Of a stretch of DNA of 64,000 nucleotides, positions 25,466 through 34,248 are shown in pieces. The position numbers and the translations under genes were made by a program. The DNA is from Paenibacillus sp. MAHUQ-63 (GTDB lineage: Bacteria; Bacillota; Bacilli; Paenibacillales; NBRC-103111), in NCBI RefSeq assembly GCF_028765165.1, contig NZ_JARADB010000001.1, positions 620,001-684,000 of the forward strand, written 5' to 3'. Within the stretch, counting starts at the first letter, position 1; the number at the start of each line of letters is the position of its first letter. The notes under the pieces are model-generated. The model searched no databases. It was given only the letters and a program-made list of their open reading frames with translations, and had not been told where the DNA came from.

Positions 25466-25708
25466 CCTCTAGCTCCCTCTCCGTCAAAAAAATTGTCTAC
25501 TTCTAGTCATGATCTTCATTAAGAATGGCAAACATACCCATGTAAGTCAATGTCCATATTTGGGAAAATGCCTGTTGCCGTAAGGATAAAATTCAGTTAT
25601 GATTGAAATGAGAATAATTTAGTTAAAAAACGACTATTTTATGCAAAATTATTTCATAATTCTTGATTATTATTTCTTTTTATCATCTCGAGAGTGAGGA
25701 GCACACAT

Positions 25709-26437
25709 ATGAATCTTCATATTTTTCAAAATCAACAAGAGCTGAATGAGGCCGGAGCCGGGATTATTACCTCGCTTGTCCAAATGCAGCCAAAAGCCGT
25801 TCTCGGCTTAGCCACGGGAGGCACTCCTGTCGGTATATATGAAGAACTGGTCAAAGCCTACAAGAAAGGCCGGGTCAGCTTCAAGCAAGTGACGACGTTC
25901 AATCTGGACGAATACGTTGGTCTGCCGACCGATCATCCGGAGAGCTATCACGCTTACATGCAGCAGCATCTGTTCTCCCATATCGATCTGCCGGCGGCTT
26001 CCGCCCATATCCCGAACGGCAATGCGCCGGATTTGGAAGCGGAGTGCGCAAGATTCAATGCGCTTCTGGATGACGCGAAGCAGATCGATTTGCAAATCCT
26101 CGGCCTCGGCCACAACGGGCATATCGGCTTCAACGAGCCTGACGATTCGCTCGTCAGCGGCACCCATCCGGTTGAGCTGAAGCACGAAACCCGCGAAGCG
26201 AATGCCCGTTTCTTCAACTCCATCGATGAAGTGCCGACACATGCCCTGACGATGGGCGTAGGCACGATTCTCAAAGCCAAGACGATTCTGCTGGTCGTTC
26301 GCGGAGCTGACAAAGCCGAAATCGTGCATCGCGCGCTCACCGGTCCGATTACAACCGAAGTGCCGGCTACACTGCTGCAAACGCACCCTCACCTAGTCGT
26401 ACTGCTGGACGCTGACGCCGGGAGGTTGTTCGAATGA
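25709..26437 (+). CDS. nagB: Glucosamine-6-phosphate deaminase
   Basis: NagB converts glucosamine-6-phosphate to fructose-6-phosphate and ammonia. Motifs are GLATGGTPVGIYEEL (phosphate loop), TFNLDEYVGLP with the catalytic aspartate, and LGLGHNGHIGFNEP with the proton-relay Asp/His/Glu positions. At 242 aa it is the short Bacillus-type enzyme. ATG at 25709 lies after GTGAGGAG; the family start is preferred over an upstream GTG. Its last four bases overlap nagA (ATGA), so the pair is translationally coupled. No GntR-type NagR site was recognised upstream. Confidence 0.96.
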   Translation: MNLHIFQNQQELNEAGAGIITSLVQMQPKAVLGLATGGTPVGIYEELVKAYKKGRVSFKQVTTFNLDEYVGLPTDHPESYHAYMQQHLFSHIDLPAASAHIPNGNAPDLEAECARFNALLDDAKQIDLQILGLGHNGHIGFNEPDDSLVSGTHPVELKHETREANARFFNSIDEVPTHALTMGVGTILKAKTILLVVRGADKAEIVHRALTGPITTEVPATLLQTHPHLVVLLDADAGRLFE

Positions 26438-27606
26438 GCGAAACGATCATTACCGGTGCCAAAATCGTAACGGAGCAAGGGATCATTGAACAAGGCGTCG
26501 TTCATATCAAAGACGGCGTCATCGCATCCGTCCAAGACAGCGCCGACTGGAACTCCGGTGCGGCCAGCCCGGAAGCCGTCACGTTGGATGCCCGCGGCAG
26601 CTGGCTTCTGCCGGGATTCATCGACGTTCATGTGCATGGCGGATACGGCGCGGATTTCATGGATGCGAGTTCCGAAGCGCTCGATACCATTACGCGTTTC
26701 CACGCGCAAAGCGGCACCACGGCCATGCTGGCGACGACGATGACCCAGACGCGCGAAGCGATCGATCGTGTGCTTGACGAAGTGAACGCCTACATGCGCA
26801 AGCCGATGCCCTACGCCCAGCTTCTAGGCGTACATATGGAAGGCCCCTTCATCTCGCCCAAGTGGGCAGGGGCGCAAGATCCGAACCTGATGCTGCCGCC
26901 GCAGCTATCCTGGCTGCAGAGCTGGGACGAGCGCTATCCGCAGCTCGTCAAACAGCTGACCCTCGCGCCGGAAGGCGAGGGCGCTCACGCCATGATCGCA
27001 TGGCTGCGCGAGCATGGCATCGTAGCCGCATGCGGCCATACCGACGCCTCCTACGCCGACATCCAGTCGGCGGTTGACGCGGGGCTCTCGCATGCGGTGC
27101 ACACCTTCAACGCGATGAAGCCGCTGCATCATCGCGAGCCGGGTACCGTCGGCGCCGTGCTCACCGACGACCGCATCAGCGGCGAGGTCATCGCCGATGG
27201 CATTCATGTGCATCCGGCAGCGATTCGCCTGCTGGTGAAGGCGAAGCAGCCGCATGGATTGCTGCTGATTACCGACGCCATGTCCGCGGCAGGACTTGGC
27301 GATGGCCAGTACGATCTCGGGGGGCAAGCCGTAACCGTTCAAGGGGGCGTTGCCCGCTTGACGGAAGGCGGCGCCCTCGCCGGCAGCACGCTGACGATGA
27401 TCGAGGCGCTCCGTTATATGGTGCGCCACGTCGGGGTCAGCGTGGAAGAGGCGAGCCGGTTCGCGAGCGGCAACCCGGCGCGGCTGCTTGGACTCGAGGC
27501 GTCGCACGGCTCGATCGCGCAGGGCAAGCAGGCCGATCTGCTGTTGATCGGCCCGGAGCTGGAGCTCGAGCGCGTATGGATTCGAGGCCAAGCCCTAGGC
27601 GCATAA
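26434..27606 (+). CDS. nagA: N-acetylglucosamine-6-phosphate deacetylase
   Basis: NagA removes the acetyl group from GlcNAc-6-phosphate and feeds NagB, recycling cell wall amino sugars. The amidohydrolase TIM barrel shows DVHVHGGYG (metal-site histidines), LGVHMEGPF (Glu ligand), ACGHTDA and AVHTFNAM (His ligands) and ITDAMSAAG (catalytic Asp). At 390 aa the length is normal. The order nagB-nagA is reversed from many genomes but the four-base overlap confirms an operon. A strong terminator follows. Confidence 0.96.
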   Translation: MSETIITGAKIVTEQGIIEQGVVHIKDGVIASVQDSADWNSGAASPEAVTLDARGSWLLPGFIDVHVHGGYGADFMDASSEALDTITRFHAQSGTTAMLATTMTQTREAIDRVLDEVNAYMRKPMPYAQLLGVHMEGPFISPKWAGAQDPNLMLPPQLSWLQSWDERYPQLVKQLTLAPEGEGAHAMIAWLREHGIVAACGHTDASYADIQSAVDAGLSHAVHTFNAMKPLHHREPGTVGAVLTDDRISGEVIADGIHVHPAAIRLLVKAKQPHGLLLITDAMSAAGLGDGQYDLGGQAVTVQGGVARLTEGGALAGSTLTMIEALRYMVRHVGVSVEEASRFASGNPARLLGLEASHGSIAQGKQADLLLIGPELELERVWIRGQALGA

Positions 27607-27612
27607 ACATAG

Positions 27613-27654
27613 AGGCTGACCGCAAGCTTGAGAGCTTGCAGGTCAGCTTTTTTT
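27613..27654 (+). terminator. Terminator of nagB-nagA
   Basis: A long stem formed by GCTGACC...GCAAGCT and AGCTTGC...GGTCAGC is followed by seven T residues. It starts a few bases after the nagA stop. Confidence 0.9.
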
Positions 27655-27753
27655 GCGCATTTTTCACGGCGGTTCGGCAGGAGATCCCGCGCCTGTGTCG
27701 AAAATCCTCACAAAGAATCCTATGCCTGTGGCTCAAGAAAGGGTGAAACGCCT

Positions 27754-28509
27754 ATGCTCTATTTGATCAAAATCGCCTATACGCTGCTGCTCCCTCCCGG
27801 GATTATCATCGTACTGCTCCTCTGCACCGCCTTGTGGCTGCAGCAAAAAAAAGAGTACCTAGGCACTCTTCTCGTGGGCTTATCCGCCATTCTCTTATGC
27901 GTGTCCGCGATGCCTTATTTCGGCAATGCCTTGCTTCATTCCATCGAGCGCCGCTATGTGATGCCGGATCAAGTGTCAGGCGACGTGCTGGTTGTGCTGA
28001 CAGGCGGCGCCACCTTAGGCACGCCCGATCCCTTGACCAAAGGCGCCGGCTACTTGACGGGCAATACCGCCGCGCGCGTGCTGACCGCTGCGGAGCTGCA
28101 CCGCACCACGAAGCTGCCGGTTCTCTTATCGGGCGGTCAAGTGTTTCCCGACTCCGGCAATGAATCGCAAATCGCCAAACGGCATCTGCTGGCGCTAGGC
28201 GTGCCTGAATCGTCTATTGTCATGGACGATACGAGCCGCAATACCGAAGAGAACGCGCAGCATACGGCCGCCATACTCGCAGAGCGAGGGTGGAAGCGAC
28301 CCGTTCTCATAACGTCCGCCTTCCACATGGCCCGCTCCGTGAAGCAATTCCAGTCTTTGAAGGTGGACGTCCTTCCATACCCGACCGATTATATGTCGGA
28401 GCCGAATCAGCTGGCGCGGACCGGCAATTTCATTCCTTCCGCCAGCGGTCTCGCCCAAACGGCGACGGCATTGAAGGAATATATGGGACTGCTAGCCGCC
28501 GGAGGCTAG
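27754..28509 (+). CDS. YdcF/ElyC-family membrane protein (DUF218)
   Basis: The 251-aa protein has two N-terminal membrane helices (LLLPPGIIIVLLLCTALWL and LLVGLSAILLCVSAMPYF) and then a Rossmann-like DUF218 domain. That domain shows VLVVLTGGA, LSGGQVFPDSGNE, the conserved DDTSRNTEENA and LITSAFHMARS. ElyC-type members act in envelope or lipid-carrier metabolism, but the reaction is not settled. The ATG at 27754 follows AGAAAGGG; upstream in-frame starts fall near the nagA terminator. Confidence 0.85.
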   Translation: MLYLIKIAYTLLLPPGIIIVLLLCTALWLQQKKEYLGTLLVGLSAILLCVSAMPYFGNALLHSIERRYVMPDQVSGDVLVVLTGGATLGTPDPLTKGAGYLTGNTAARVLTAAELHRTTKLPVLLSGGQVFPDSGNESQIAKRHLLALGVPESSIVMDDTSRNTEENAQHTAAILAERGWKRPVLITSAFHMARSVKQFQSLKVDVLPYPTDYMSEPNQLARTGNFIPSASGLAQTATALKEYMGLLAAGG

Positions 28510-28522
28510 CCGGTCATCCTCC

Positions 28523-29092
28523 TCAGAAAAATTTCTTCGTCTCCCGATCCTCCTTCAAAATTTCCACAGCCTCCCTGAACCGAAGGGAATGTATGATTTC
28601 GCGCTCGCGGAGGAACTTCAGACCATCCTGAAGATCTACATCGTCGGTCAGGTCGATCAGCCACTGATAGGTGGCTCTCGCCTTCTCTTCGGCGGCAATA
28701 TCCTCATAGAGATCGGCAAAAGGGTCTCCCTTCGCCTGTATGTAGGCTGCCGTCCAGGGCACGCCTGAGGCGTTCTGATAGAAGAGCGCCCGATCATGCG
28801 CCGCATAATGATCATCGAGACCCGCTGCTTTCAACTGCTCAACCGTGGCATCTTTTGTAAGTTTATATACCATTGTTGCAATCATTTCCAAATGAGCAAA
28901 TTCCTCTGTGCCAATATCCGTAAGAAGCCCTATCACCTTGTCGGGAATCGAATAGCGCTGGTTCAAGTAGCGCAGCGCGGCGGCAAGCTCGCCATCCGCT
29001 CCGCCGTACTGCTCCAGCAGCAGCTTCGCCATCCGCGGATCGCATTTGCTGACTCTGACGGGATATTGAAGCTTTTTCTCATAAACCCACAT
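28523..29092 (-). CDS. cotJC: Spore coat protein CotJC (manganese catalase-like)
   Basis: CotJC is an inner-coat protein of the manganese catalase family. The four-helix bundle carries Glu/His metal-ligand patterns, such as DIGTEEFAHLEMIATMVY and YEDIAAEEKARATYQWL with a later EIIHSLRF. At 189 aa it matches Bacillus CotJC. It is the last gene of a cotJA-cotJB-cotJC operon. Peroxide protection in the coat is a reasonable role, but catalytic activity is not shown by sequence alone. Confidence 0.95.
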   Translation of the reverse strand: MWVYEKKLQYPVRVSKCDPRMAKLLLEQYGGADGELAAALRYLNQRYSIPDKVIGLLTDIGTEEFAHLEMIATMVYKLTKDATVEQLKAAGLDDHYAAHDRALFYQNASGVPWTAAYIQAKGDPFADLYEDIAAEEKARATYQWLIDLTDDVDLQDGLKFLREREIIHSLRFREAVEILKEDRETKKFF

Positions 29093-29107
29093 ACGCTCCC
29101 TCCTTCC

Positions 29108-29374
29108 TTATACCTGCCAAGGCCACGGCGTATCGATCCATTGCCAAGGATGCTTGCTGTAAGAATGGCCGAATGGCATCAACGGTCCGAATTCAAGTTC
29201 AAACTCCTGGCTCATCATTTTTCTCTTATGTGCAAATTGATTGTACTGTTGGATGGCCGCCACATCGTCTGGATGCGTATCCAGATAGAGCGTCAATTCC
29301 ACCAAAACGAAATCGACCGCTTGCAGATCGTGCAGCTGCTTGTAATAAGATTCCGGCACTTGCGGTGGATTCAT
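29108..29374 (-). CDS. cotJB: Spore coat protein CotJB
   Basis: CotJB is a small coat protein of 88 aa. Typical segments are YYKQLHDLQAVDFVLVEL, YLDTHPDDVAAIQQYNQF and a tryptophan-rich C-terminal WPWQ. Its ATG overlaps the cotJA stop by four bases and a GGAAGGGAG site is upstream. CotJA, B and C depend on one another for assembly in Bacillus. Confidence 0.93.
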   Translation of the reverse strand: MNPPQVPESYYKQLHDLQAVDFVLVELTLYLDTHPDDVAAIQQYNQFAHKRKMMSQEFELEFGPLMPFGHSYSKHPWQWIDTPWPWQV

Positions 29375-29598
29375 GTTCTAGGGCTCCCTTCTTCAACAAT
29401 TTTGGATTCATAAGGACCGAAAAGAGCAGGCCATAGCGTCCCTTTTTTCAAGGCTTCATAAGGGCTGAACTGCGGCAAGCCGGGCGGCTGAAAATTCATA
29501 TAAAGCTGCGGCGGCGTATTATACAATTTCACAAGAATCGGCGGACACGGGTCGAACGGTCCAATGTAAGGGAAATACTTTTTGAATTGTGGATGCAT
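29371..29598 (-). CDS. cotJA: Spore coat protein CotJA
   Basis: CotJA is needed to anchor CotJC in the coat. The 75-aa product has the family's KYFPYIGPFDPCPPI start and a proline-rich middle (PPQLYMNFQPPGLPQFSPY). The start chosen is ATG at 29598, directly after a GGAGGAGGAG site; an upstream in-frame start has none. It is the first gene of the operon. A mother-cell promoter is expected in 29600-29720 but no convincing match was found. Confidence 0.92.
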   Translation of the reverse strand: MHPQFKKYFPYIGPFDPCPPILVKLYNTPPQLYMNFQPPGLPQFSPYEALKKGTLWPALFGPYESKIVEEGSPRT

Positions 29599-29813
29599 GC
29601 TTCTCCTCCTCCTTTTCCATGCTTCGACATCCAATTCATTAGAGGCCTATAAGCACGTATATGCGCATGAACTTGGCCAAAATCACTGATCTTCCAAGAT
29701 TTCCATATGGTCATGGAAGGCTCGGAGCGTTTACAATAAGGACAAGTTCATTCATATTCATCCATGTGGTGCCTAATCTTACATAATCTAACATCATCTT
29801 AGGAGGAATCACA

Positions 29814-30494
29814 TTGATCCGATCCAAACGCTTGCTCATTGCTGCTGTCGCCATTTCTGTAACCGTTTCCACGGGTAACTTCATTCCCGCACCTGCCGTG
29901 GCAGCCGCTACCGCTTACACGACTTTAGCACAAGGAATGTCTAGCTCCACCGTTTCCAATTTGCAGCAAAACTTGAAAACACTCGGCTTTTTCACGTACC
30001 CGACCGTTACCGGTTACTTCGGCACCATCACCGCTCAAGCTGTGAAAGATTATCAGAAAGCCTACTCTCTTCCGCAAACCGGCATCGCCGACGCGGCGAC
30101 GCAAACCAGCATTGAACACTCTCTGAAGAAACGCGTGCTGCTGAACGATGCCATGAACTATTTGCACGTACCTTACTTATGGGGCGGAACGACACCGCAA
30201 GGTTTCGATTGCTCCGGCTTTATCTACTTCATGTTCCAGAAACACGGAATTCCAGCCGTTCGCACAACCTCCAAAGGGCTGTACGATTCCGGTACTTCCG
30301 TAAGCCAGGCCAATTTGCAGCCGGGAGATCTCGTCTTCTTCGCCATCGCGAATCCAGGTGTCGTGGACCATGTCGGTTTCTATATGGGCAATGGGCAATT
30401 CCTCTCCGCTACTCGTTCCGCAGGCATTTATCCGCAGAGCCTCACCAGCTCGTACTGGGGACCTAAGTATATAGGAGCCAAGCGCGTATATTAA
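29814..30494 (+). CDS. Secreted NlpC/P60 endopeptidase with peptidoglycan-binding domain
   Basis: This exported cell wall hydrolase cuts peptide cross-links, probably gamma-D-Glu-diamino acid bonds. An N-terminal signal peptide (LLIAAVAISVTVSTGNF, cut after PAVAAA) leads into a PG_binding_1 domain (about 40-100, VSNLQQNLKTLGFF, GYFGTITAQAVKDYQKAY). The NlpC/P60 domain follows (about 105-226), with the catalytic cysteine in GFDCSGFIYF and histidine in VDHVGFYMG. The start is TTG at 29814 after AGGAGGA. It is divergent from cotJA, so a sporulation or germination role is possible but not shown. Confidence 0.92.
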   Translation: MIRSKRLLIAAVAISVTVSTGNFIPAPAVAAATAYTTLAQGMSSSTVSNLQQNLKTLGFFTYPTVTGYFGTITAQAVKDYQKAYSLPQTGIADAATQTSIEHSLKKRVLLNDAMNYLHVPYLWGGTTPQGFDCSGFIYFMFQKHGIPAVRTTSKGLYDSGTSVSQANLQPGDLVFFAIANPGVVDHVGFYMGNGQFLSATRSAGIYPQSLTSSYWGPKYIGAKRVY

Positions 30495-30542
30495 AAAAAG
30501 TCCCTGCTTCATAGCCGCCTTCGGCAATGAGCAGGGACTTTT
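30493..30542. terminator. Bidirectional terminator between NlpC/P60 gene and ytvI
   Basis: AAGTCCCTGC (30499-30508) pairs with GCAGGGACTT (30531-30540), with A residues before and T residues after. It serves the plus-strand hydrolase and probably the minus-strand ytvI. Confidence 0.85.
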
Positions 30543-30573
30543 GCGGTTTTGTCGAGGCATGTGACACCGTCAT

Positions 30574-31620
30574 TTAGTCCAAATGAATATTCAGCTTCAG
30601 CAGTCCGGCTCTGCGCATCGCCTGATAGATGATGACGACAAGCGGACCCAGGAACAACCCGGCTACGCCCAGCAGTTCGAAACCGACGTAGAGCGAGATC
30701 AAGGCGGCCAGTGAATTGATGCCTACCGCGTCGCTGAGCACCTTAGGCTCGACGATACGGCGGAAAATCGTTAAGGCGAGGAACAATACCAGCAAGCCGA
30801 TCCCCATCCCCGTATGTCCCGTCAGGAACTGGTAGATGAGCCACGGAATGAAGACAAGCCCGGTGCCGATAACGGGAACGAATTCCATCACCATGACGAG
30901 CAAAGAGATCGCAAGCGGATATTCCGCTCTTAAGACGAGCAAGCCGATGAAGGTAACGAGATACGTCAAGATCGCCATGATCAATTGAGCCCGGATGAAG
31001 CCGAAGATGCCTTCCCGCAAATAGATAAGAACCGTTTCCATCTTCCTCCGGGTCTGTTCCTCGAAAATGGACAGAAACGCCAATTTGAGATTAGGCAGAC
31101 TGAACATCACCAAGTATAAGGCGATCACATAGGCGATCAGAATGACGAATAAATTCGGAATTTTCCCGGCCATATTGAGGAAAAATCCGGAGATGCCGCT
31201 GAACACGTCCGTCAAAGCTCCCGTTAACGTTTCCGTGCTGCGCTCCAGCCAAGCTTGAAATTGCTCAGCCATTTCCGGCGACAAGGACTCGTAGAACACT
31301 TGGGTTTGGCTTACGGCGGAATCGACATATTTATTGACTTCGTCCATATAATTAGGCGCGTTCTTCCCTAGATCGATCACTTCGGTAACGACGTTAAACC
31401 CGATGAAATAAAACAAGGTCAACGTCAGCAGCGTAAATAGCGTAGAAACGATAGATGCGGCAATCAAACGCCTGACCCTGATCCCGCGCATGAGCAGAAT
31501 AGTCAGAGGATCCAGGAATATCGCGGTCACCAAAGCGAGCAAGAAAGGTAACCCTATCGTAAACAGCCCATACAGGAGCAGCATGCCGAGCACCACTATG
31601 ATTGTCGTCCTAGGCGACAT
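30574..31620 (-). CDS. ytvI: Sporulation membrane protein YtvI (AI-2E transporter family)
   Basis: YtvI is a polytopic AI-2E/PerM family protein linked to sporulation. The 348-aa protein has about seven hydrophobic segments, opening with TIIVVLGMLLLYGLFTIGLP and including the conserved FVPVIGTGLVFIPWLIY and the C-terminal GLFLGPLVVIIYQAM. A charged extracytoplasmic region lies between the third and fourth helices. What it transports is unknown. A GGAGG site precedes the ATG. It lies 14 bp after the CNNM gene on the same strand. Confidence 0.85.
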   Translation of the reverse strand: MSPRTTIIVVLGMLLLYGLFTIGLPFLLALVTAIFLDPLTILLMRGIRVRRLIAASIVSTLFTLLTLTLFYFIGFNVVTEVIDLGKNAPNYMDEVNKYVDSAVSQTQVFYESLSPEMAEQFQAWLERSTETLTGALTDVFSGISGFFLNMAGKIPNLFVILIAYVIALYLVMFSLPNLKLAFLSIFEEQTRRKMETVLIYLREGIFGFIRAQLIMAILTYLVTFIGLLVLRAEYPLAISLLVMVMEFVPVIGTGLVFIPWLIYQFLTGHTGMGIGLLVLFLALTIFRRIVEPKVLSDAVGINSLAALISLYVGFELLGVAGLFLGPLVVIIYQAMRRAGLLKLNIHLD

Positions 31621-31634
31621 AGGAATTCCTCCGC

Positions 31635-32972
31635 TTATTCATTTCCAGGTTGCACAGGGTTGATTTTGGTAATATGTATGCGAACGATACGCAATCGATC
31701 CACTTCGGACACTTCAAACAGATGATTGCCGAAGGTGATATTTTTTCCGTTGACAGGTGCCCCCTCCAGCTTCTTGAACAACCATCCGCCGATGGAATCC
31801 ACATCCTCGTCCTCGATGTTCAAATCCAGTAAATCATTCAAATCTTCAATCAAAACACGGCCGTCCACGGACGTATATTTCTCTTTCACTTCCACGCCGG
31901 GACGTTCGTCAATATCGAACTCGTCATGCAGCTCGCCGACGATTTCCTCCATAATATCTTCTAGAGTCAGCAGCCCGGCCGTGCCTCCGTACTCATCGAC
32001 CACGATGGCTAACTGGGAATGCTTCTTTTGCATAAGTTTCAGAACGCGGCTAACTTCCATCGACTCCGGCACGTTCAGAATCGGGCGGATGAAATTTTTC
32101 AGATCCTGTTCGACATCCGGGTCGGCGGTCAATAAGTCCGTAATATGGACGAAGCCGACAATTCGATCTTTATCCTCATCGGCGACCGGGTACCTCGTAT
32201 GCTTGGTTTCATGCACCATGCGCAAATTCTCGATGAAGCTCAGCTCCATATACAAGCAATCCATATCGGTACGAGGCAGCATCACTTCGCGGGCAATCCG
32301 TTCCGAGAATTCAAAAATGTTATCGAACAAAACCATTTCGTCTTGGTCGATATGCCCGCTCTTGACGCTTTCATCCATCAAGATCCGGATCTCTTCCTCC
32401 GTATGGGCAGCCTCATGCTCGCTTGCCGGCTCTACGCCAATCCAGGACAGAAACTTCGTGGCTGCGCCATTCAACACCCAAATGATCGGACGGAACACCC
32501 TGTAGAAGAACAGCAGCGGTGCGGACAGCCACAATGAAGTGACTTCCGGCTTCTGAATCGCGAACGATTTGGGCGCTAGTTCCCCGAGCACGATATGCAG
32601 GAATGTAATAAAGCTGAAAGCCACAATGAAAGACGCAGCGTGCGCATACACCGAATCGCCCAAGCCCATCGCGTGGAAGAGCGGCTCCATGATCAGCTCG
32701 GAAACCGCAGGCTCCCCGACCCAGCCCAGGCCCAGAGAAGCCAGGGTGATCCCCAGCTGAGTTGCGGATAAGTACGTATCTAATTGCGACGTCACCTTGC
32801 TCGCATACTTGGCCTTGCCGCTCCCCTCGTTAACCAGCTGCTGGATACGGGAGTGCCGTACCTTCACAAGGGCGAACTCCGCGGCAACGAAGAAGCCATT
32901 CAGCATGACGAGAAGAATGACCAGTATTAGATTGAGTACGATAGGCCCGATTTCAAAGGAAGTATGTGGCAA
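31635..32972 (-). CDS. CNNM/CorC (hemolysin-like) transporter with CBS domains
   Basis: Proteins of this family export magnesium or sodium, or influence ion homeostasis. The DUF21 membrane domain (about 1-190) begins with VLNLILVILLVMLNGFFVAA and contains TQLGITLASLGLGWVGEPA and VLGELAPKSFAI. Two CBS domains follow (about 215-335), including QLAIVVDEYGGTAGLLTLED, and a CorC_HlyC domain (about 350-435) closes the protein. At 445 aa it is standard. The start is TTG at 32972 after GAAGGAG. It is probably co-transcribed with ytvI. Confidence 0.92.
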   Translation of the reverse strand: MPHTSFEIGPIVLNLILVILLVMLNGFFVAAEFALVKVRHSRIQQLVNEGSGKAKYASKVTSQLDTYLSATQLGITLASLGLGWVGEPAVSELIMEPLFHAMGLGDSVYAHAASFIVAFSFITFLHIVLGELAPKSFAIQKPEVTSLWLSAPLLFFYRVFRPIIWVLNGAATKFLSWIGVEPASEHEAAHTEEEIRILMDESVKSGHIDQDEMVLFDNIFEFSERIAREVMLPRTDMDCLYMELSFIENLRMVHETKHTRYPVADEDKDRIVGFVHITDLLTADPDVEQDLKNFIRPILNVPESMEVSRVLKLMQKKHSQLAIVVDEYGGTAGLLTLEDIMEEIVGELHDEFDIDERPGVEVKEKYTSVDGRVLIEDLNDLLDLNIEDEDVDSIGGWLFKKLEGAPVNGKNITFGNHLFEVSEVDRLRIVRIHITKINPVQPGNE

Positions 32973-33002
32973 GTGCGGATATCTCCTTCAGATTGAATGA
33001 TA

Positions 33003-34130
33003 TTAAATAATAGCTTTGCGGCTTTTGAAATCCACCGTACGGTAATACGAATCAGCGACCAATAAATTCGGTCCGCAGCAGGAAGCGGCGTTGCAGAAGC
33101 AGTTTACTTTCTGGTTAAGGGGATTGTGCTCCCATCTGGCGAATATCGTATCCAGCTTATCATCATGGATGCTGCCGAGAGGCGGCTCGTCGGCAAAGTC
33201 GGTGACGAACACTTCACCTGTGAACGTGCTGACGTTCAAGCGGTTGCGTCCGTCCGGATCGTTCCGAACCGTAACGTTCGGCTCTTCCCGCAGTCTTCGG
33301 ACCAAAGCCCTGTCCTCTTCCAGCTCGTTGCAGGCAAAGAACGGCAGCGTTCCGAACAGCATCCACATCGCTTGGTTCCGGCTGTCCAGCAGCCTATGGA
33401 TGCTCTGCCTTAACTCGTCCAAGGACACCATAGGCAGATGCGAGGCGAAAGAGCTGGCGTACATCGGATGCACCTCATGCCTTCTGCAGCCCATCTCGTC
33501 GATCAGCTGATGGATCTGCGGCAGCTTCTCATGCGTGCGGGTATTAATCATCGATTCCGCCGATACGTAGAGCCCGCCTTTGCTAAGCGCTATCGTATTC
33601 TCGACCATACGCTCGTACATGCGCGCCGCGGTATCCCGGCCAACCGGGTGCTGCGAATTTACGAAGCCGACCTGATGGAAATCGTCTGCATGCAAGTAAT
33701 TGAACGAGATGTGCATCACGTCCAAATAAGGTGCCAGCAGCTCGTAGCGCTCCAAATCCAACGTCAGATTCGAGTTGATTTGCGTTCGGATGCCGCGTTC
33801 ACGCGCATATTTGAGGATCGGCAGCATGTAGTCTTTCACGACCTTGATATGGTAGGATGGCTCTCCGCCCGTCAAGGAGATCGTTTCCAAATGTTCCACC
33901 TGATCCAATGTGTTCAAAATAACCGGCAGCGGGATGCGAGGTCCCTCCGTCATCGTCAACGAATCTCCTACCGCGCAATGCTCACAGCGCATATTGCACA
34001 GATTCGTTATGGTTAACTCTACACTTGTAAGCACATGCCTGCCGTATTTTCGATAAGACCTGATGGGGTCCCAAGGATCGTACGCGGGCGTCAGCTCCGG
34101 CATAACGGAGCGGGTTTCATTCATATTCAT
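33003..34130 (-). CDS. yfkAB: Radical SAM protein of the YfkAB type
   Basis: This is a radical S-adenosylmethionine enzyme. The N-terminal cluster motif is CNMRCEHC (CxxxCxxC), with ISLTGGEPSYH next. The C-terminus carries CFCNAASC, the CxCxxxxC motif that names this group and probably binds a second Fe-S cluster. The substrate is unknown. At about 375 aa it matches Bacillus YfkAB. The start chosen is ATG at 34130 after TCAGGTG, but an upstream TTG at 34163 cannot be excluded. A 118-bp gap separates it from the MMPL transporter gene. Confidence 0.88.
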   Translation of the reverse strand: MNMNETRSVMPELTPAYDPWDPIRSYRKYGRHVLTSVELTITNLCNMRCEHCAVGDSLTMTEGPRIPLPVILNTLDQVEHLETISLTGGEPSYHIKVVKDYMLPILKYARERGIRTQINSNLTLDLERYELLAPYLDVMHISFNYLHADDFHQVGFVNSQHPVGRDTAARMYERMVENTIALSKGGLYVSAESMINTRTHEKLPQIHQLIDEMGCRRHEVHPMYASSFASHLPMVSLDELRQSIHRLLDSRNQAMWMLFGTLPFFACNELEEDRALVRRLREEPNVTVRNDPDGRNRLNVSTFTGEVFVTDFADEPPLGSIHDDKLDTIFARWEHNPLNQKVNCFCNAASCCGPNLLVADSYYRTVDFKSRKAII

Positions 34131-34248
34131 GCTGTTTGCACCTGACCTATCATTCCTATTCAATAACTCTTTGCTGCTATCTTGCCTATACCTATGCCCT
34201 TTATTGTAACTTATGATTCATAAAAAAGGAAACCGCCCCGCCCGCTTC